This document shows positions 1-8,787 of a stretch of DNA of 64,000 nt, one piece after another. The notes under the pieces are model-generated. The model ran no database searches and was not told the origin of the DNA. It saw only the letters and a list, made by a program, of their open reading frames with translations. Positions within the stretch are counted from its first letter, which is position 1. Each line of letters starts with the position of its first letter. Both the position numbers and the translations under genes were made by a program. Source of the DNA: Aliterella atlantica CENA595 (GTDB lineage: Bacteria; Cyanobacteriota; Cyanobacteriia; Cyanobacteriales; Chroococcidiopsidaceae); assembly GCF_000952155.1 (NCBI RefSeq), contig NZ_JYON01000020.1, positions 1 to 64,000 on the forward strand. The letters are read 5' to 3'.

Positions 1-9
1 ATTAAATCT

Positions 10-59
10 CCCCCTGCTTCCCCTGCTCCCCCTGCTTCCCCTGCTCCCCCTGCTCCCCT
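10..59. repeat. C-rich short tandem repeat
   Basis: Alternating units of the form CCCCTGCTT and CCCCTGCTC run up to about 30 bases before the S1 gene. A related stretch occurs near 13705-13717. Low-complexity repeats of this kind are common between cyanobacterial genes. No function is visible. Confidence 0.6.
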
Positions 60-90
60 AGCTTTAAGTGCTGGATCTTCCTCAAAACTT

Positions 91-993
91 ATGAAATCTG
101 ACTCTAAATCACCTCACGCCACTGAATCATCTTTTTCTATGGATGATTTTGCCAAAGCACTCGAACAACACGACTACCAGTTTCAAAAAGGGCAAGTAGT
201 TCGCGGCAAGGTTTTTCAACACGATAGTAATGGCGCGTATGTAGATATTGGCGGCAAATCAGCGGCTTTTATGCCGATGGAAGAAGTCTCTTTGCGATCG
301 CACTCAGATTTAGCCGAATTGTTGCCTTTGCAGGAAGAACAAGATTTTGTAATTATCAAGGAGCAAGATGCGGACGGGCAAGTAACTATTTCTCGCCGTC
401 AGTTAGAAATCCAGCAAGTTTGGGAACGTCTTGCCGAAATGCAAGAAAATAGTCAAACGCTGCAAGTAAAGGTAACTGGCGTAAATAAGGGCGGCGTAAC
501 TGTTGATGTGCAAGGGGTACGCGGGTTTATTCCTAGGTCGCATCTTCTTGAACGCAACGATTTGGATAGTCTCAAAGGTCAAACTTTGAGCGCTACTTTT
601 ATAGAAGTTGACTTTAGTAATAATAAACTTGTGCTTTCTAATCGTTTGGCTACTCGTTCTGCTAGTTTTAGTCAGCTAGAAGTAGGTCAGCTAGTAGAAG
701 GTAAAGTTAGTGGGATCAAGCCTTTTGGTTTGTTTGTCGATTTGGAAGGTGTGAGCGGCTTATTGCATATCAAGCAAATTAGCCAGAAATTTATCGAATC
801 GCTATCATCTTTGTTTCAAGTCGGGCAAGTAATTAAGGCGGTAATTATCGATTTAGATGAAGGTAAAGGAAGAATTTCTTTGTCTACGCGAGTATTAGAA
901 AGCTATCCAGGCGAGATGACAGAAAAGATGGATGAAGTGATGAGTAATGCTGAGGAGCGGGCAAATAAAGCCAAAGGCAAGCTAGAGGAGTAA
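91..993 (+). CDS. S1-domain RNA-binding protein (ribosomal protein S1 homolog)
   Basis: A 300-residue protein with three S1 (OB-fold) domains at about residues 35-105, 120-185 and 198-265; each starts with a G-x-V-x-x-G/K-V type strand, and the third has the typical FGLFVDL and GLLHIKQIS segments. Cyanobacteria have S1 proteins of about 300 residues with three domains, much shorter than the six-domain E. coli S1; they bind mRNA and the 30S subunit during initiation. The C-terminus is charged and probably helical. I see no clear Shine-Dalgarno before the ATG, and Met17 is an alternative start. The gene ends inside the tail of the convergent gene at 982-1431. Family assignment is firm; which S1 paralog it is cannot be settled here. 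Confidence 0.9.
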   Translation: MKSDSKSPHATESSFSMDDFAKALEQHDYQFQKGQVVRGKVFQHDSNGAYVDIGGKSAAFMPMEEVSLRSHSDLAELLPLQEEQDFVIIKEQDADGQVTISRRQLEIQQVWERLAEMQENSQTLQVKVTGVNKGGVTVDVQGVRGFIPRSHLLERNDLDSLKGQTLSATFIEVDFSNNKLVLSNRLATRSASFSQLEVGQLVEGKVSGIKPFGLFVDLEGVSGLLHIKQISQKFIESLSSLFQVGQVIKAVIIDLDEGKGRISLSTRVLESYPGEMTEKMDEVMSNAEERANKAKGKLEE

Positions 994-1431
994 GAATTGG
1001 CGATCGCTATAACTTGCCCGTAATAGCTGCAAGCTATCTTCCCTAAAGGAAAATTTGATTGTACCTATTAATTCTCCCCAGGTACGCAAATCTACAATTG
1101 ATATTGCGCTGTCCAATTTACGGGCAAAAAATTCTATCCAAAATGGCGGTGCTTGTCTTTTTTGCTGCTCTTGTTGTCGTTTTTTCCACCGCCTGCGCCA
1201 ATAGCTAAAGTCTTTGTCTGTAGGCGAGGCGACTGCTAAACTAGGCGGAAAGTCAGCGTAGCTTACAAATCTACTGATTCCTTTGGCGTGTACGTAGACA
1301 ATATTTGCCCAACGCTCTACTCTATATATCTCCGCCTGCTGGATATCAAACATTACTGCGGCGGCTTCTGTACTCACAAATCTAGCAAGGCGGTGGAGGG
1401 GGTTGGATTTTGGCTCTGAAGTTGTTAGCAT
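982..1431 (-). CDS. conserved hypothetical protein, 149 aa
   Basis: I do not recognise this protein. It starts at an ATG, is basic, and has a mixed alpha/beta look with a strongly charged segment WRRRWKKRQQEQQKRQ near residues 78-93. There is no signal peptide or membrane segment. Its last 12 bases overlap the end of the convergent S1 gene. Its start lies 16 bases from a perfect 17-bp palindrome at 1447-1463, so that site could control it. The long open frame, ATG start and cyanobacterial codon use favour a real gene, but no function can be given. Confidence 0.6.
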   Translation of the reverse strand: MLTTSEPKSNPLHRLARFVSTEAAAVMFDIQQAEIYRVERWANIVYVHAKGISRFVSYADFPPSLAVASPTDKDFSYWRRRWKKRQQEQQKRQAPPFWIEFFARKLDSAISIVDLRTWGELIGTIKFSFREDSLQLLRASYSDRQFLLL

Positions 1432-1446
1432 ATTAATTATTGCTCT

Positions 1447-1463
1447 ATATGTGAATCACATAT
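1447..1463. promoter_or_regulatory. operator-like palindrome ATATGTGA-A-TCACATAT
   Basis: Two perfect 8-base arms are separated by one base. Half-site-like copies follow: TCTGTATATGAG at 1477-1488 and TCTATATGTGA at 1499-1509. The group sits between the divergent genes at 982-1431 (minus) and 1611-1823 (plus, XRE regulator). This layout suggests a repressor binding region, possibly for the adjacent regulator. The TGTGA and TCACA arms resemble a CRP site, but CRP needs a 6-base spacer and here there is one. Confidence 0.45.
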
Positions 1464-1522
1464 CGCTCTGTATAAGTCTGTATATGAGTTGATATCGTTC
1501 TATATGTGAGTTTTTTGGTTAG

Positions 1523-1559
1523 CGATCGCCTTTCGGCGTGCAAAACTAAAAGGCGATCG
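1523..1559. repeat. HIP1-containing inverted repeat
   Basis: CGATCGCCTTT at 1523-1533 pairs perfectly with AAAGGCGATCG at 1549-1559 across a 15-base loop. It lies upstream of the XRE gene. It could form an mRNA hairpin or be a small palindromic repeat; there is no T-run that would make it a terminator. Confidence 0.5.
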
Positions 1560-1610
1560 TTTATACAATAATTATTAAACGACTAGATGTAGTCATTTGT
1601 CAATATCAAG

Positions 1611-1823
1611 ATGGGAACAATTAGGCTGAGAGTCAGAGAACTTGCTGCTGAAAAAGGATGGACAATAAAGGAAGTTTCCGATCGTTCCGGTGTAATATAC
1701 AGCACTCTCAGAACTTACGCCCGTTCGCCTGGAATGACGCTGGTTGACTTTACAGCTATTCAAAAGTTAGCCAAAACTTTTGACGTAATGATAGAAGATT
1801 TAATTGAAGTCGTTAAAGAATAA
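1611..1823 (+). CDS. XRE/Cro-family helix-turn-helix regulator, 70 aa
   Basis: A small single-domain DNA-binding protein. The sequence has the Cro/C1 pattern: a first helix (VRELAAEKGWTIKEVSDRSG), a recognition helix region (IYSTLRTYARSP) and a third segment TLVDFTAIQKLAKTFDVMIEDLIE, as in phage- and toxin-antitoxin-type XRE proteins of about 70 residues. It has no partner toxin next to it: upstream is the divergent 149-aa gene and downstream, convergent and only 13 bases away, is the fructosamine kinase. The palindrome at 1447-1463 is a plausible operator. A solitary repressor or an orphan antitoxin are both possible. Confidence 0.8.
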   Translation: MGTIRLRVRELAAEKGWTIKEVSDRSGVIYSTLRTYARSPGMTLVDFTAIQKLAKTFDVMIEDLIEVVKE

Positions 1824-1836
1824 AAGCGATCGCACT

Positions 1837-2697
1837 TCAACCTAAAATCTGGGAAATTGCACGATTTGCTTGGGAAGCATAACCGCCCCCAAATAGATTG
1901 AAGTGGTTGAGGATGTGGTAAAGGTTATAGATAGGTTTGCGGCGCTCGTAAGCTGAATCTAAAGGAAAAATTTCGTTGTAGCCTTGGTAGAAGGCAGCAG
2001 GAAAACCGCCAAATAATTCAGTCATAGCAATATCTACTTCGCGATCGCCATAATAAGTCGCCGGATCGAAAATTACTGGTTCGCCCGTCTTAGTACAAGC
2101 CGCATTTCCTCCCCACAAATCGCCGTGTACGAGCGATGGTAGAGGTTGATGCGCTAGCAATTGAGGCATAGCTGCAAGTAGTTCATCAAGTTGAGGAAAA
2201 TGCCCTCCTCGGCGCTTGGCTAACTGGAATTGATAGGCTAAACGATGCTGAATAAAAAATTCTGCCCAATCATCGTTCCAGGTATTAATTTGGAAAGTAG
2301 AGCCAATAGTATTATTTTGCTGCCAGCCAAAACCGCGATCGCAAGTTGCGCGATGCATAGCTGCTAGCTTGCGCCCCATTTCCAGCCAAGAATTCTTATT
2401 TCCACTACCAAGTTCTAGGTATTCTAATACTATGTAGGCAGAATTGTTCGCTATACCCCAACAAATCGGCTTTGGTACGCGGATAGTAGCAGTTTCAAAC
2501 ATCTGCTTTAACCCCAGCGCCTCCGCCTCAAACATAGCAACTTGCGACGCTTGATTGAGCTTGACAAAGTAGGATAAATTACTATCGCTAATTGCGTAGC
2601 CATGATTGATACAGCCACCACTGACAGAGCGCTGGTTTTGGACAGAAAACTCTTGCCCTGTAGCTTGGGTAATATGCCTGGCGATTTGCGTCCACAT
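1837..2697 (-). CDS. fructosamine kinase family protein
   Basis: A 286-residue protein of the fructosamine/ketosamine-3-kinase family (APH-type kinase fold), which phosphorylates sugars attached to protein amines and so triggers deglycation. Visible marks are the N-terminal SVSGGCINHGYAI segment, the catalytic loop LVHGDLWGGNAA near residues 189-200, the metal-binding VIFDPATYYGDREVDIAM near 208-225 and the terminal YNLYHILNHFNLFGGGY segment; all are characteristic. Length is normal. It starts at ATG and runs alone, convergent with the XRE gene. Bacterial substrates are probably ribulosamines and erythrulosamines rather than fructosamines, which is family knowledge rather than something seen here. 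Confidence 0.92.
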   Translation of the reverse strand: MWTQIARHITQATGQEFSVQNQRSVSGGCINHGYAISDSNLSYFVKLNQASQVAMFEAEALGLKQMFETATIRVPKPICWGIANNSAYIVLEYLELGSGNKNSWLEMGRKLAAMHRATCDRGFGWQQNNTIGSTFQINTWNDDWAEFFIQHRLAYQFQLAKRRGGHFPQLDELLAAMPQLLAHQPLPSLVHGDLWGGNAACTKTGEPVIFDPATYYGDREVDIAMTELFGGFPAAFYQGYNEIFPLDSAYERRKPIYNLYHILNHFNLFGGGYASQANRAISQILG

Positions 2698-2800
2698 AGT
2701 TACTTAAGTTCCCTCAAATGCGAATATGGTATATATAAGGGTATATGATGGGAGCTATTTTGTTATGAATCCCGATCGGGCTGGAAATAGGGATTGAAGT

Positions 2801-5107
2801 ATGCCAGACTTTACCGCCGAATCCTCACTATCAACCCTCAGACAAGAAGCTTGGAATCGGATTAGAAATAGCCTCCGTCCTGGACAGCAGCAGATGGCAG
2901 ACTGGCAAGGTGGGACAATGGCAGTTTCCGCCGTTCCTGGTGCAGGGAAGTCTACAGGAATGGCAGCAGCAGCAGCTTTAGCGATCGCCAAATATCAACT
3001 TCACGCTCGTCGCCAGTTAGTTGTCGTCACTTTTACTCGTTCGGCAGCAGCTAATATTAAAGCAAAAATTCGTAACTTTCTGCGCGAAGATTTATCTTTA
3101 CCGCCATCGGGTTTTGTCGTTCATACTTTACACGGACTTGCCCTCAATATTGCCAGTCGCTACCCAGAGTTATCTGGTTTGCAATTAGATAATGCAACTT
3201 TAATTACCCCGAACCAAAGTCATCGCTTAATTCGTACCTGCGTCGAACAGTGGATTAATACTCAACCTGGGCGGTATGCGCGGCTATTGCAGGGGCGACA
3301 ATTTGATGGAGAGGAAACAGAACGCTTGCGCCGTCAATCGGTGCTGCGGACGGAAGTATTGCCAGCTTTAGCTTATAGCGTCATCCACGAGGCAAAAAGT
3401 TCGGGACTATTGCCAGCAACTTTACGGGAATTGAGCCAACAATTTACCGATGAGTATGACATTTTGGCGATCGCTTCTGGGTTGTACGAGCAGTATCAAA
3501 ATATCATGCGATCGCGCGATTTTATCGACTACGACGACATGATTTTAGGCGCTCTGCAGGCGTTAGAGAACCCCAGCGCTCGTCAAATCGAGCAAAACCA
3601 AGTTTTTGCCGTATTTGAAGACGAAGCCCAAGATTCAACGCAATTGCAGACTCAGTTGTTAGAAATTCTTGCCATCGATCCTCATACTCCTGATGCGCCG
3701 CCTAATTTAATTCGCGTCGGCGATCCCAATCAAGCAATTAATTCTACCTTTACTCCGGCTGACCCAATTTATTTTCGCCGCTTTTGTGAAGAATGTTACA
3801 GCCAAAAACGATTAGCCACAATGGACACAGCAGGTCGTAGCAGCAAAATTATTATTGATGCTGCTAACTTTGCTTTGGAATGGATAAATAAGACTTATAG
3901 TAGTGGGAAACAGAAGACTCCTTTTCGCTTGCAGAAAATTCGCCCTGTAGATGCTGGCGATCCTCAACCTAATGCTAATCCCGAACCTTGGGGGAGCGGG
4001 TTGGAACTGCATACGCCGCGAGATATTTTTCATACGGCGCAGTTAATCGGCGAACGAGTAATTGAATTATTTAAGCTAGATCCAGGCAATATTCGGGCTG
4101 CCGTTTTAGTTAGAGAAAACCGTCAAGGACAATGGTTGGCGGAAATACTAGCACCTATTTGCCGCGAACATGATATTAATGTGTATGAAGTATCGGAAAG
4201 CGATCGCCGCTCTCACGTTCCTGCAGAAATTTTAGCTTGGTTGCAATTTCTCGATCGCCCTCATTCTCCTGACTATCTCAAAGCTGCTTTGGAAGTATTG
4301 GTACAACGGCAATTAATTGACCGTCAAGACCTCAATGCTTTAGCTTTACTTCCAGAACAATTTATTTACCCCAGTCCCTTAGATCCGCCGCCCAAAGAAC
4401 CAGCTATTAAGCCGCGTAATTTGTGCCGCCAATTACTCCGCGCTCGTTTGGAACTACCGCACTATCAACTAATTTCCTTTTTAGCTTTAACTTTAAACTA
4501 CGACCAAGCAGAACTCGCTACGGCAGATAAATTAGCAGAAAGAGTAGCCCAGCAAACTGCGGGTAATAGTTCCATGTCTGCCATGCTGACAGTATTAAAT
4601 GAAATCGTTAGCGCCGAACGATTTGAACCTGTAGAAACAGAAGATTTGGAAGCGCGTTTTACCCGTCCTGGTCAGCTAACAATTATTACTATGCATAAAG
4701 CTAAAGGACTAGATTGGGACTGTGTATTTATACCATTTCTGCATGAAAATATGATTCCTGGTAGTTCCTGGATTCCGCCGCAGACGTTATTTTTGGGTGA
4801 CTTTACCTTATCAGAAGTTGCCCGCGCTCAAATTCGGGCTGCCTTACACGGGCAATCTACTTTACCTAATATTACTGATGCTTGGGATGAGGCAAAACAG
4901 TTAAAAACTGCTGAGGAGTATCGTTTGCTCTACGTAGCTATGACTAGAGCAAAACGTTTATTGTGGATGTCTGCGGCACAAAAAGCACCGTTTACCTGGA
5001 GTAAACCGAATAATTTGGATAATAAAGCGCCTTGTCCTGTATTTCCAGCGCTAAAGCGTCAATTTCCTGCAGCAATCAATGTGCCAAAAGCACAGGTTAA
5101 AGGTTAA
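2801..5107 (+). CDS. UvrD/Rep-like superfamily 1 DNA helicase
   Basis: A 768-residue ATP-dependent helicase of the UvrD/PcrA superfamily. Motif I (Walker A) is AVPGAGKST near residues 45-53, motif Ia VVVTFTRSAAANIK, motif II FEDEAQDST in place of the usual DExQD, motif III LIRVGDPNQAI, motif V TIITMHKAKGLDWDCVFIP and motif VI RLLYVAMTRAKRLLW. These place it with UvrD-like helicases that unwind 3'-tailed DNA in repair or recombination. No nuclease domain follows. It starts at an ATG and stands alone. It is longer and more divergent in motif II than UvrD itself, so the exact role is open. Confidence 0.9.
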   Translation: MPDFTAESSLSTLRQEAWNRIRNSLRPGQQQMADWQGGTMAVSAVPGAGKSTGMAAAAALAIAKYQLHARRQLVVVTFTRSAAANIKAKIRNFLREDLSLPPSGFVVHTLHGLALNIASRYPELSGLQLDNATLITPNQSHRLIRTCVEQWINTQPGRYARLLQGRQFDGEETERLRRQSVLRTEVLPALAYSVIHEAKSSGLLPATLRELSQQFTDEYDILAIASGLYEQYQNIMRSRDFIDYDDMILGALQALENPSARQIEQNQVFAVFEDEAQDSTQLQTQLLEILAIDPHTPDAPPNLIRVGDPNQAINSTFTPADPIYFRRFCEECYSQKRLATMDTAGRSSKIIIDAANFALEWINKTYSSGKQKTPFRLQKIRPVDAGDPQPNANPEPWGSGLELHTPRDIFHTAQLIGERVIELFKLDPGNIRAAVLVRENRQGQWLAEILAPICREHDINVYEVSESDRRSHVPAEILAWLQFLDRPHSPDYLKAALEVLVQRQLIDRQDLNALALLPEQFIYPSPLDPPPKEPAIKPRNLCRQLLRARLELPHYQLISFLALTLNYDQAELATADKLAERVAQQTAGNSSMSAMLTVLNEIVSAERFEPVETEDLEARFTRPGQLTIITMHKAKGLDWDCVFIPFLHENMIPGSSWIPPQTLFLGDFTLSEVARAQIRAALHGQSTLPNITDAWDEAKQLKTAEEYRLLYVAMTRAKRLLWMSAAQKAPFTWSKPNNLDNKAPCPVFPALKRQFPAAINVPKAQVKG

Positions 5108-5123
5108 GAACAGAAATCTTTTT

Positions 5124-5137
5124 CCTTTCCTGAAAGG
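5124..5137 (+). terminator. weak hairpin after the helicase gene
   Basis: CCTTT and AAAGG pair around CCTG 17 bases after the stop codon and are followed by CTTTTGG. The stem is only five pairs and the T-run four, so termination here is plausible but unproven. Confidence 0.35.
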
Positions 5138-5280
5138 CTTTTGGCTTCCACCTAAAGACTCAATGTATTTATTACTATATGGACTTACAATATTCGATTA
5201 AGTTCAAAACTTAGATTAAGCAGGATATTTTAGAGTGAATCTACCAAGTAGCGTATTATTTGCTACAAAAGTGTAGTGTT

Positions 5281-7584
5281 ATGAGTGGAGCAAATGAGGG
5301 TGAATCGCGCATCTCACGACTACTGTATAGATATTGGCGGCGGACATCGACACCTGGGCGTTGTATATGGATTGTAACGATCTACATAATTGCCTGGACA
5401 ATACTGGACAAAATAGCACTTGCCTTTGAGACAGCACCAGAAATATCTGTTTGGTATCCGCCGTCAGCCCTTAATATCGTATTGATATTAACTTTTGGCT
5501 GGCGATATAGCCCAGCGTTGCTGCTAAATACATTCGCTCATAACTATCTTGTCACTGGGCGCGAACTCGATATTGCTCCGCTGTTAATCTTCGATTTAGT
5601 TACAGCACTAGGCTATGCTGGAGCTTGCGCCTTGCTACTATACAAGCTGCGGATAAATCCTCGGCTGCGGAAAATGCGCGATGTAACTTGGTTTGTAGTT
5701 GTTGCTGCTTTAGTTGCGCCTTTAATTATTGCTTTATTACAAACCGCAAATTTTGCCTACTTTAAAGTTATACCTTGGTCTAAATATACGTACCACACCT
5801 TGCATTACTGGGCTGGCGATGCTACTGGCATCGCTATGCTTGCACCGTTTATATTAGTTTGGTTGCGTAAGTTGCCTTGGATATGGGCGCACGTCGAAGA
5901 TAAATCAGCAGTCATTGACGATAATCCACGTTTGCCCAAACGCCGAGAAATTCCCCAAATGCTGCTAGAAGGTTTAGCCCTGGGTTTAGGGATTTGGGCT
6001 GCTTATAGCTTGCGTCCAGGAAATAGTTTAGACTATACCTATTTCGTTTTTTTGCCCGCGATTTGGATAGCGCTGCGTCACGGGTTTGAAAGGGCGACAG
6101 TGACAGTTTTGTTGGTCAACATTGCTGTAGCAGTATTGGTAAGAGCAACTTTTGGGCAAAATGTTTTTGCATTACAATTTGGCTTGATGGCAATTACGCT
6201 CACTTGCTTGCTATTAGGTGGAGTAGCAAGCGATCGCCAACATACAGAAAGAGCTTTACGCGAATCAGCCGGACAATTAAATTACAGCGCTTTTTACGAT
6301 GCACTGACCAATTTACCCAATCGGGCTTTATTTAGCGATCGCTTAGAAAGAGCCGTTGAGTACGCCAAACGCGATCCTGATGCTTTATTTGCCGTCCTGT
6401 TTATCGATTTAGATCAGTTCAAAGTTGTCAACGATAGCTTGGGACATACCCTTGGCGACCAACTACTGACAGCTATTGCCCGTAAACTAGAAGAATGCTT
6501 GCGTCCGACAGATACAATTGCCCGTTTGGGCGGAGATGAATTTACTATTTTACTAGAAAGCCTTACAGATGTTAGCGATACAATCCGCGTTGCCGAACGC
6601 ATTCAAACGTCGCTAGCATTGCCGTTCGAGCTTGAGGGGCAAGAGGTATTTACTACAGCTAGTATCGGCATTGCTTTAAGTGCAACAGGCTATCAGCAAG
6701 CAGGAGATATTCTGCGCGATGCCAATATCGCTATGTATCGCGCCAAACAAATGAGGACGCGCTACGAGATATTTAACAGCAGTATGCACGCAAAAGCAGT
6801 TGCGCGTTTGCAGATGGAAACAGAATTACGTCGGGCGATCGAACGGCAAGAGTTTGTAGTTTACTATCAACCATTGGTGTCTCTAGCAACAGGGAGAATT
6901 GCTGGTTTCGAGGCTTTGGTGCGCTGGCAGCATCCTCAACGCGGTATTCTCGCTCCTGCTAAGTTTATGCTGCTAGCAGAAGAAACAGGGCTGCTTAACC
7001 CTATTGACCAATGGGTACTGCGCGAAGCTTGCCGTCAGATGCAGCAATGGCAAGAGCAAATTCCGACTAATCCACCTTTGATGATTAGTGCCAATTTGGG
7101 CAATAAATTATTTACTCAACCAGATTTAATCGAGCAAATTAGCCAGACTTTAGATGAAACCAGCTTAGATGCTCTGAGCCTCAAGCTAGAAATTACCGAA
7201 AATGTCTTGGCAGAGAATGACGAATCGACAATTGCCACGCTCTCGCAAATTAAAGCTTTGGGAGTACAGTTATCTATTGACGACTTTGGTACGGGATATT
7301 CTTCGTTGAGCCGTTTGCACCGTTTTCCGATTGACGAACTCAAAATCGATCGCTCATTTGTGAGCAAAATTGGCGCGGGGAAAGGCAATTTAGAAATAAC
7401 CGAAACAATATTGACCTTAGCAAACAAACTGGGGATGAATGCGATCGCAGAAGGTATCGAAACAGCGGAGCAATTAGAACATCTTAGAGAGCTTAATTGC
7501 GCCTACGGGCAAGGGTACTACTTTTCTCAACCCTTACCCAGTCAAGCCGCAAAAGAGTTGATTATTGCCAAACCTCAATGGTAA
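5281..7584 (+). CDS. MASE1-GGDEF-EAL cyclic-di-GMP signalling protein
   Basis: A membrane protein that probably makes and/or degrades cyclic-di-GMP. The N-terminal 320 residues are a MASE1 sensor with about eight hydrophobic segments (the WYPPSALNIVLILTFGWRY region is typical). A GGDEF domain follows with an intact RLGGDEF active site and an RPTD inhibitory site five residues before it. The EAL domain keeps EALVRW, LEITEN, DDFGTGYSSL, LKIDRSF and AEGIET, so the phosphodiesterase side also looks intact. There is no PAS domain. The ATG at 5281 is preferred; a TTG at 5260 extends the frame by seven codons. It stands alone between the helicase and era. Which activity dominates cannot be told from sequence. 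Confidence 0.93.
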   Translation: MSGANEGESRISRLLYRYWRRTSTPGRCIWIVTIYIIAWTILDKIALAFETAPEISVWYPPSALNIVLILTFGWRYSPALLLNTFAHNYLVTGRELDIAPLLIFDLVTALGYAGACALLLYKLRINPRLRKMRDVTWFVVVAALVAPLIIALLQTANFAYFKVIPWSKYTYHTLHYWAGDATGIAMLAPFILVWLRKLPWIWAHVEDKSAVIDDNPRLPKRREIPQMLLEGLALGLGIWAAYSLRPGNSLDYTYFVFLPAIWIALRHGFERATVTVLLVNIAVAVLVRATFGQNVFALQFGLMAITLTCLLLGGVASDRQHTERALRESAGQLNYSAFYDALTNLPNRALFSDRLERAVEYAKRDPDALFAVLFIDLDQFKVVNDSLGHTLGDQLLTAIARKLEECLRPTDTIARLGGDEFTILLESLTDVSDTIRVAERIQTSLALPFELEGQEVFTTASIGIALSATGYQQAGDILRDANIAMYRAKQMRTRYEIFNSSMHAKAVARLQMETELRRAIERQEFVVYYQPLVSLATGRIAGFEALVRWQHPQRGILAPAKFMLLAEETGLLNPIDQWVLREACRQMQQWQEQIPTNPPLMISANLGNKLFTQPDLIEQISQTLDETSLDALSLKLEITENVLAENDESTIATLSQIKALGVQLSIDDFGTGYSSLSRLHRFPIDELKIDRSFVSKIGAGKGNLEITETILTLANKLGMNAIAEGIETAEQLEHLRELNCAYGQGYYFSQPLPSQAAKELIIAKPQW

Positions 7585-7604
7585 GCTGCTAGATTCTATA
7601 GTAG

Positions 7605-7634
7605 GAACGCAGATGAACGCAGATGAACGCAGAT
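7605..7634. repeat. tandem 10-bp repeat GAACGCAGAT x3
   Basis: Three perfect head-to-tail copies lie just after the cyclic-di-GMP gene. The same unit appears in reverse orientation at 14690-14720. It is a dispersed short tandem repeat of the kind common in cyanobacterial spacers. Confidence 0.85.
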
Positions 7635-7698
7635 GGAAACGAGTTGGCGTTGCAAGCTGTGAGGATAGGGAAAGCACTCATATTCTTCATCAACAGTT

Positions 7699-8673
7699 CT
7701 ATTCTTCCACTCGATAACCTAATTCTGCTAATCGCGTCCTTGATTGTCGCCATTTGGGTTGGACTTTGACAAATAATTCTAGGTGGACTTTGCCTGCTAT
7801 TAATTTTTGAATTTGTTGCCTGGCAGCACTACCAATAGCTTTGAGCATACTACCGCCTTTACCGATTAATATGCCTTTTTGCGAATCGCGCTCGATGTGG
7901 ATAGTTGCAAACACGCGGGTAATTGTCGGTGCTTCTTCTACTTTTTCAATCGCGATCGCCACTGAATGCGGTACTTCTTCACGAGTTAGTAGTAAAATCT
8001 GTTCTCGGATGAGTTCGCCCATGATAAACCGTTCCGGCTGATCGGTGACTAAATCCGGCGGATAGTAATATGGTCCTGGTTCTAAGCGATCGATAATTAA
8101 TTGTTGGAGAGTTTCTAATCCATCCCCGTTTAATGCGGAAAATTTCGCTAATTCCCAATTATTTGCTGCGGCTATTTGGGCGTAACTAGCATCTAATTGG
8201 GCAGATTCTTCTGGTTGTTCGTCGAGTTTATTGATACCTAGAATAACTGGGATTTGGCTGTGGGCAAGCAGTTCGACAATATAGCGATCGCCTCCTCCAG
8301 CCTCAACTGTACCATCGACGACAAACAGCACTACATCTACTGATTCAATGGCAATTCTGGCATTTTGTACTAATACTTCGCCTAATTGGTGGTGGGGTTT
8401 ATGAATTCCTGGCGTATCGACAAAAATTAGCTGCGCTTGCGGCGTAGTTAAAATCCCGCGCAGGCGGTTGCGTGTAGTTTGCGCTACGGGGGAAGTAATG
8501 GCAATCTTCTGCCCAACTAAATGATTCATCAGCGTTGATTTGCCGACGTTAGGACGACCGATAATACCAATAAAACCCGATTTATAATTGGCAGGCGCTT
8601 GGGGTATGCTTGCTAAGTCTAAAATAATGCCTTCATTGTTGCTTGTTTGGGGATCGATATTACTTTCTGACAT
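7699..8673 (-). CDS. era: GTPase Era
   Basis: A GTPase that assists 16S rRNA maturation and 30S assembly. The G motifs are G1 GRPNVGKST, G3 VDTPGIHKP and G4 GINKLDE, and the C-terminal KH domain carries the GKGGSMLKAIGSAARQQIQ signature. Length (324 residues from this start) fits Era with a slightly extended N-terminus. I chose the ATG at 8673 (MSESNID) over a TTG at 8727 because the extra residues resemble no Era N-terminus. It diverges from pfkA, with about 114 bases between the two starts. Single-copy, essential in most bacteria. Confidence 0.96.
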   Translation of the reverse strand: MSESNIDPQTSNNEGIILDLASIPQAPANYKSGFIGIIGRPNVGKSTLMNHLVGQKIAITSPVAQTTRNRLRGILTTPQAQLIFVDTPGIHKPHHQLGEVLVQNARIAIESVDVVLFVVDGTVEAGGGDRYIVELLAHSQIPVILGINKLDEQPEESAQLDASYAQIAAANNWELAKFSALNGDGLETLQQLIIDRLEPGPYYYPPDLVTDQPERFIMGELIREQILLLTREEVPHSVAIAIEKVEEAPTITRVFATIHIERDSQKGILIGKGGSMLKAIGSAARQQIQKLIAGKVHLELFVKVQPKWRQSRTRLAELGYRVEE

Positions 8674-8787
8674 ACTTGATAAATTTCTATTGAAGGCGAA
8701 GACTAGGAAGCTAAATAAAAGTTGCAATCTATTACAACTGTGTATGTTTCAGTTTAATCTACTGCTGTTAAGTCATTAAGCTACAAG

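Noticed and set aside
2768..2795. AATCCCGATCGGG...TAGGGATTGAAG, resembling a single CRISPR repeat
   Set aside because: Only one unit with no second copy or spacers and no cas gene nearby. The dyad includes common HIP1-like sequence, so no array can be supported.
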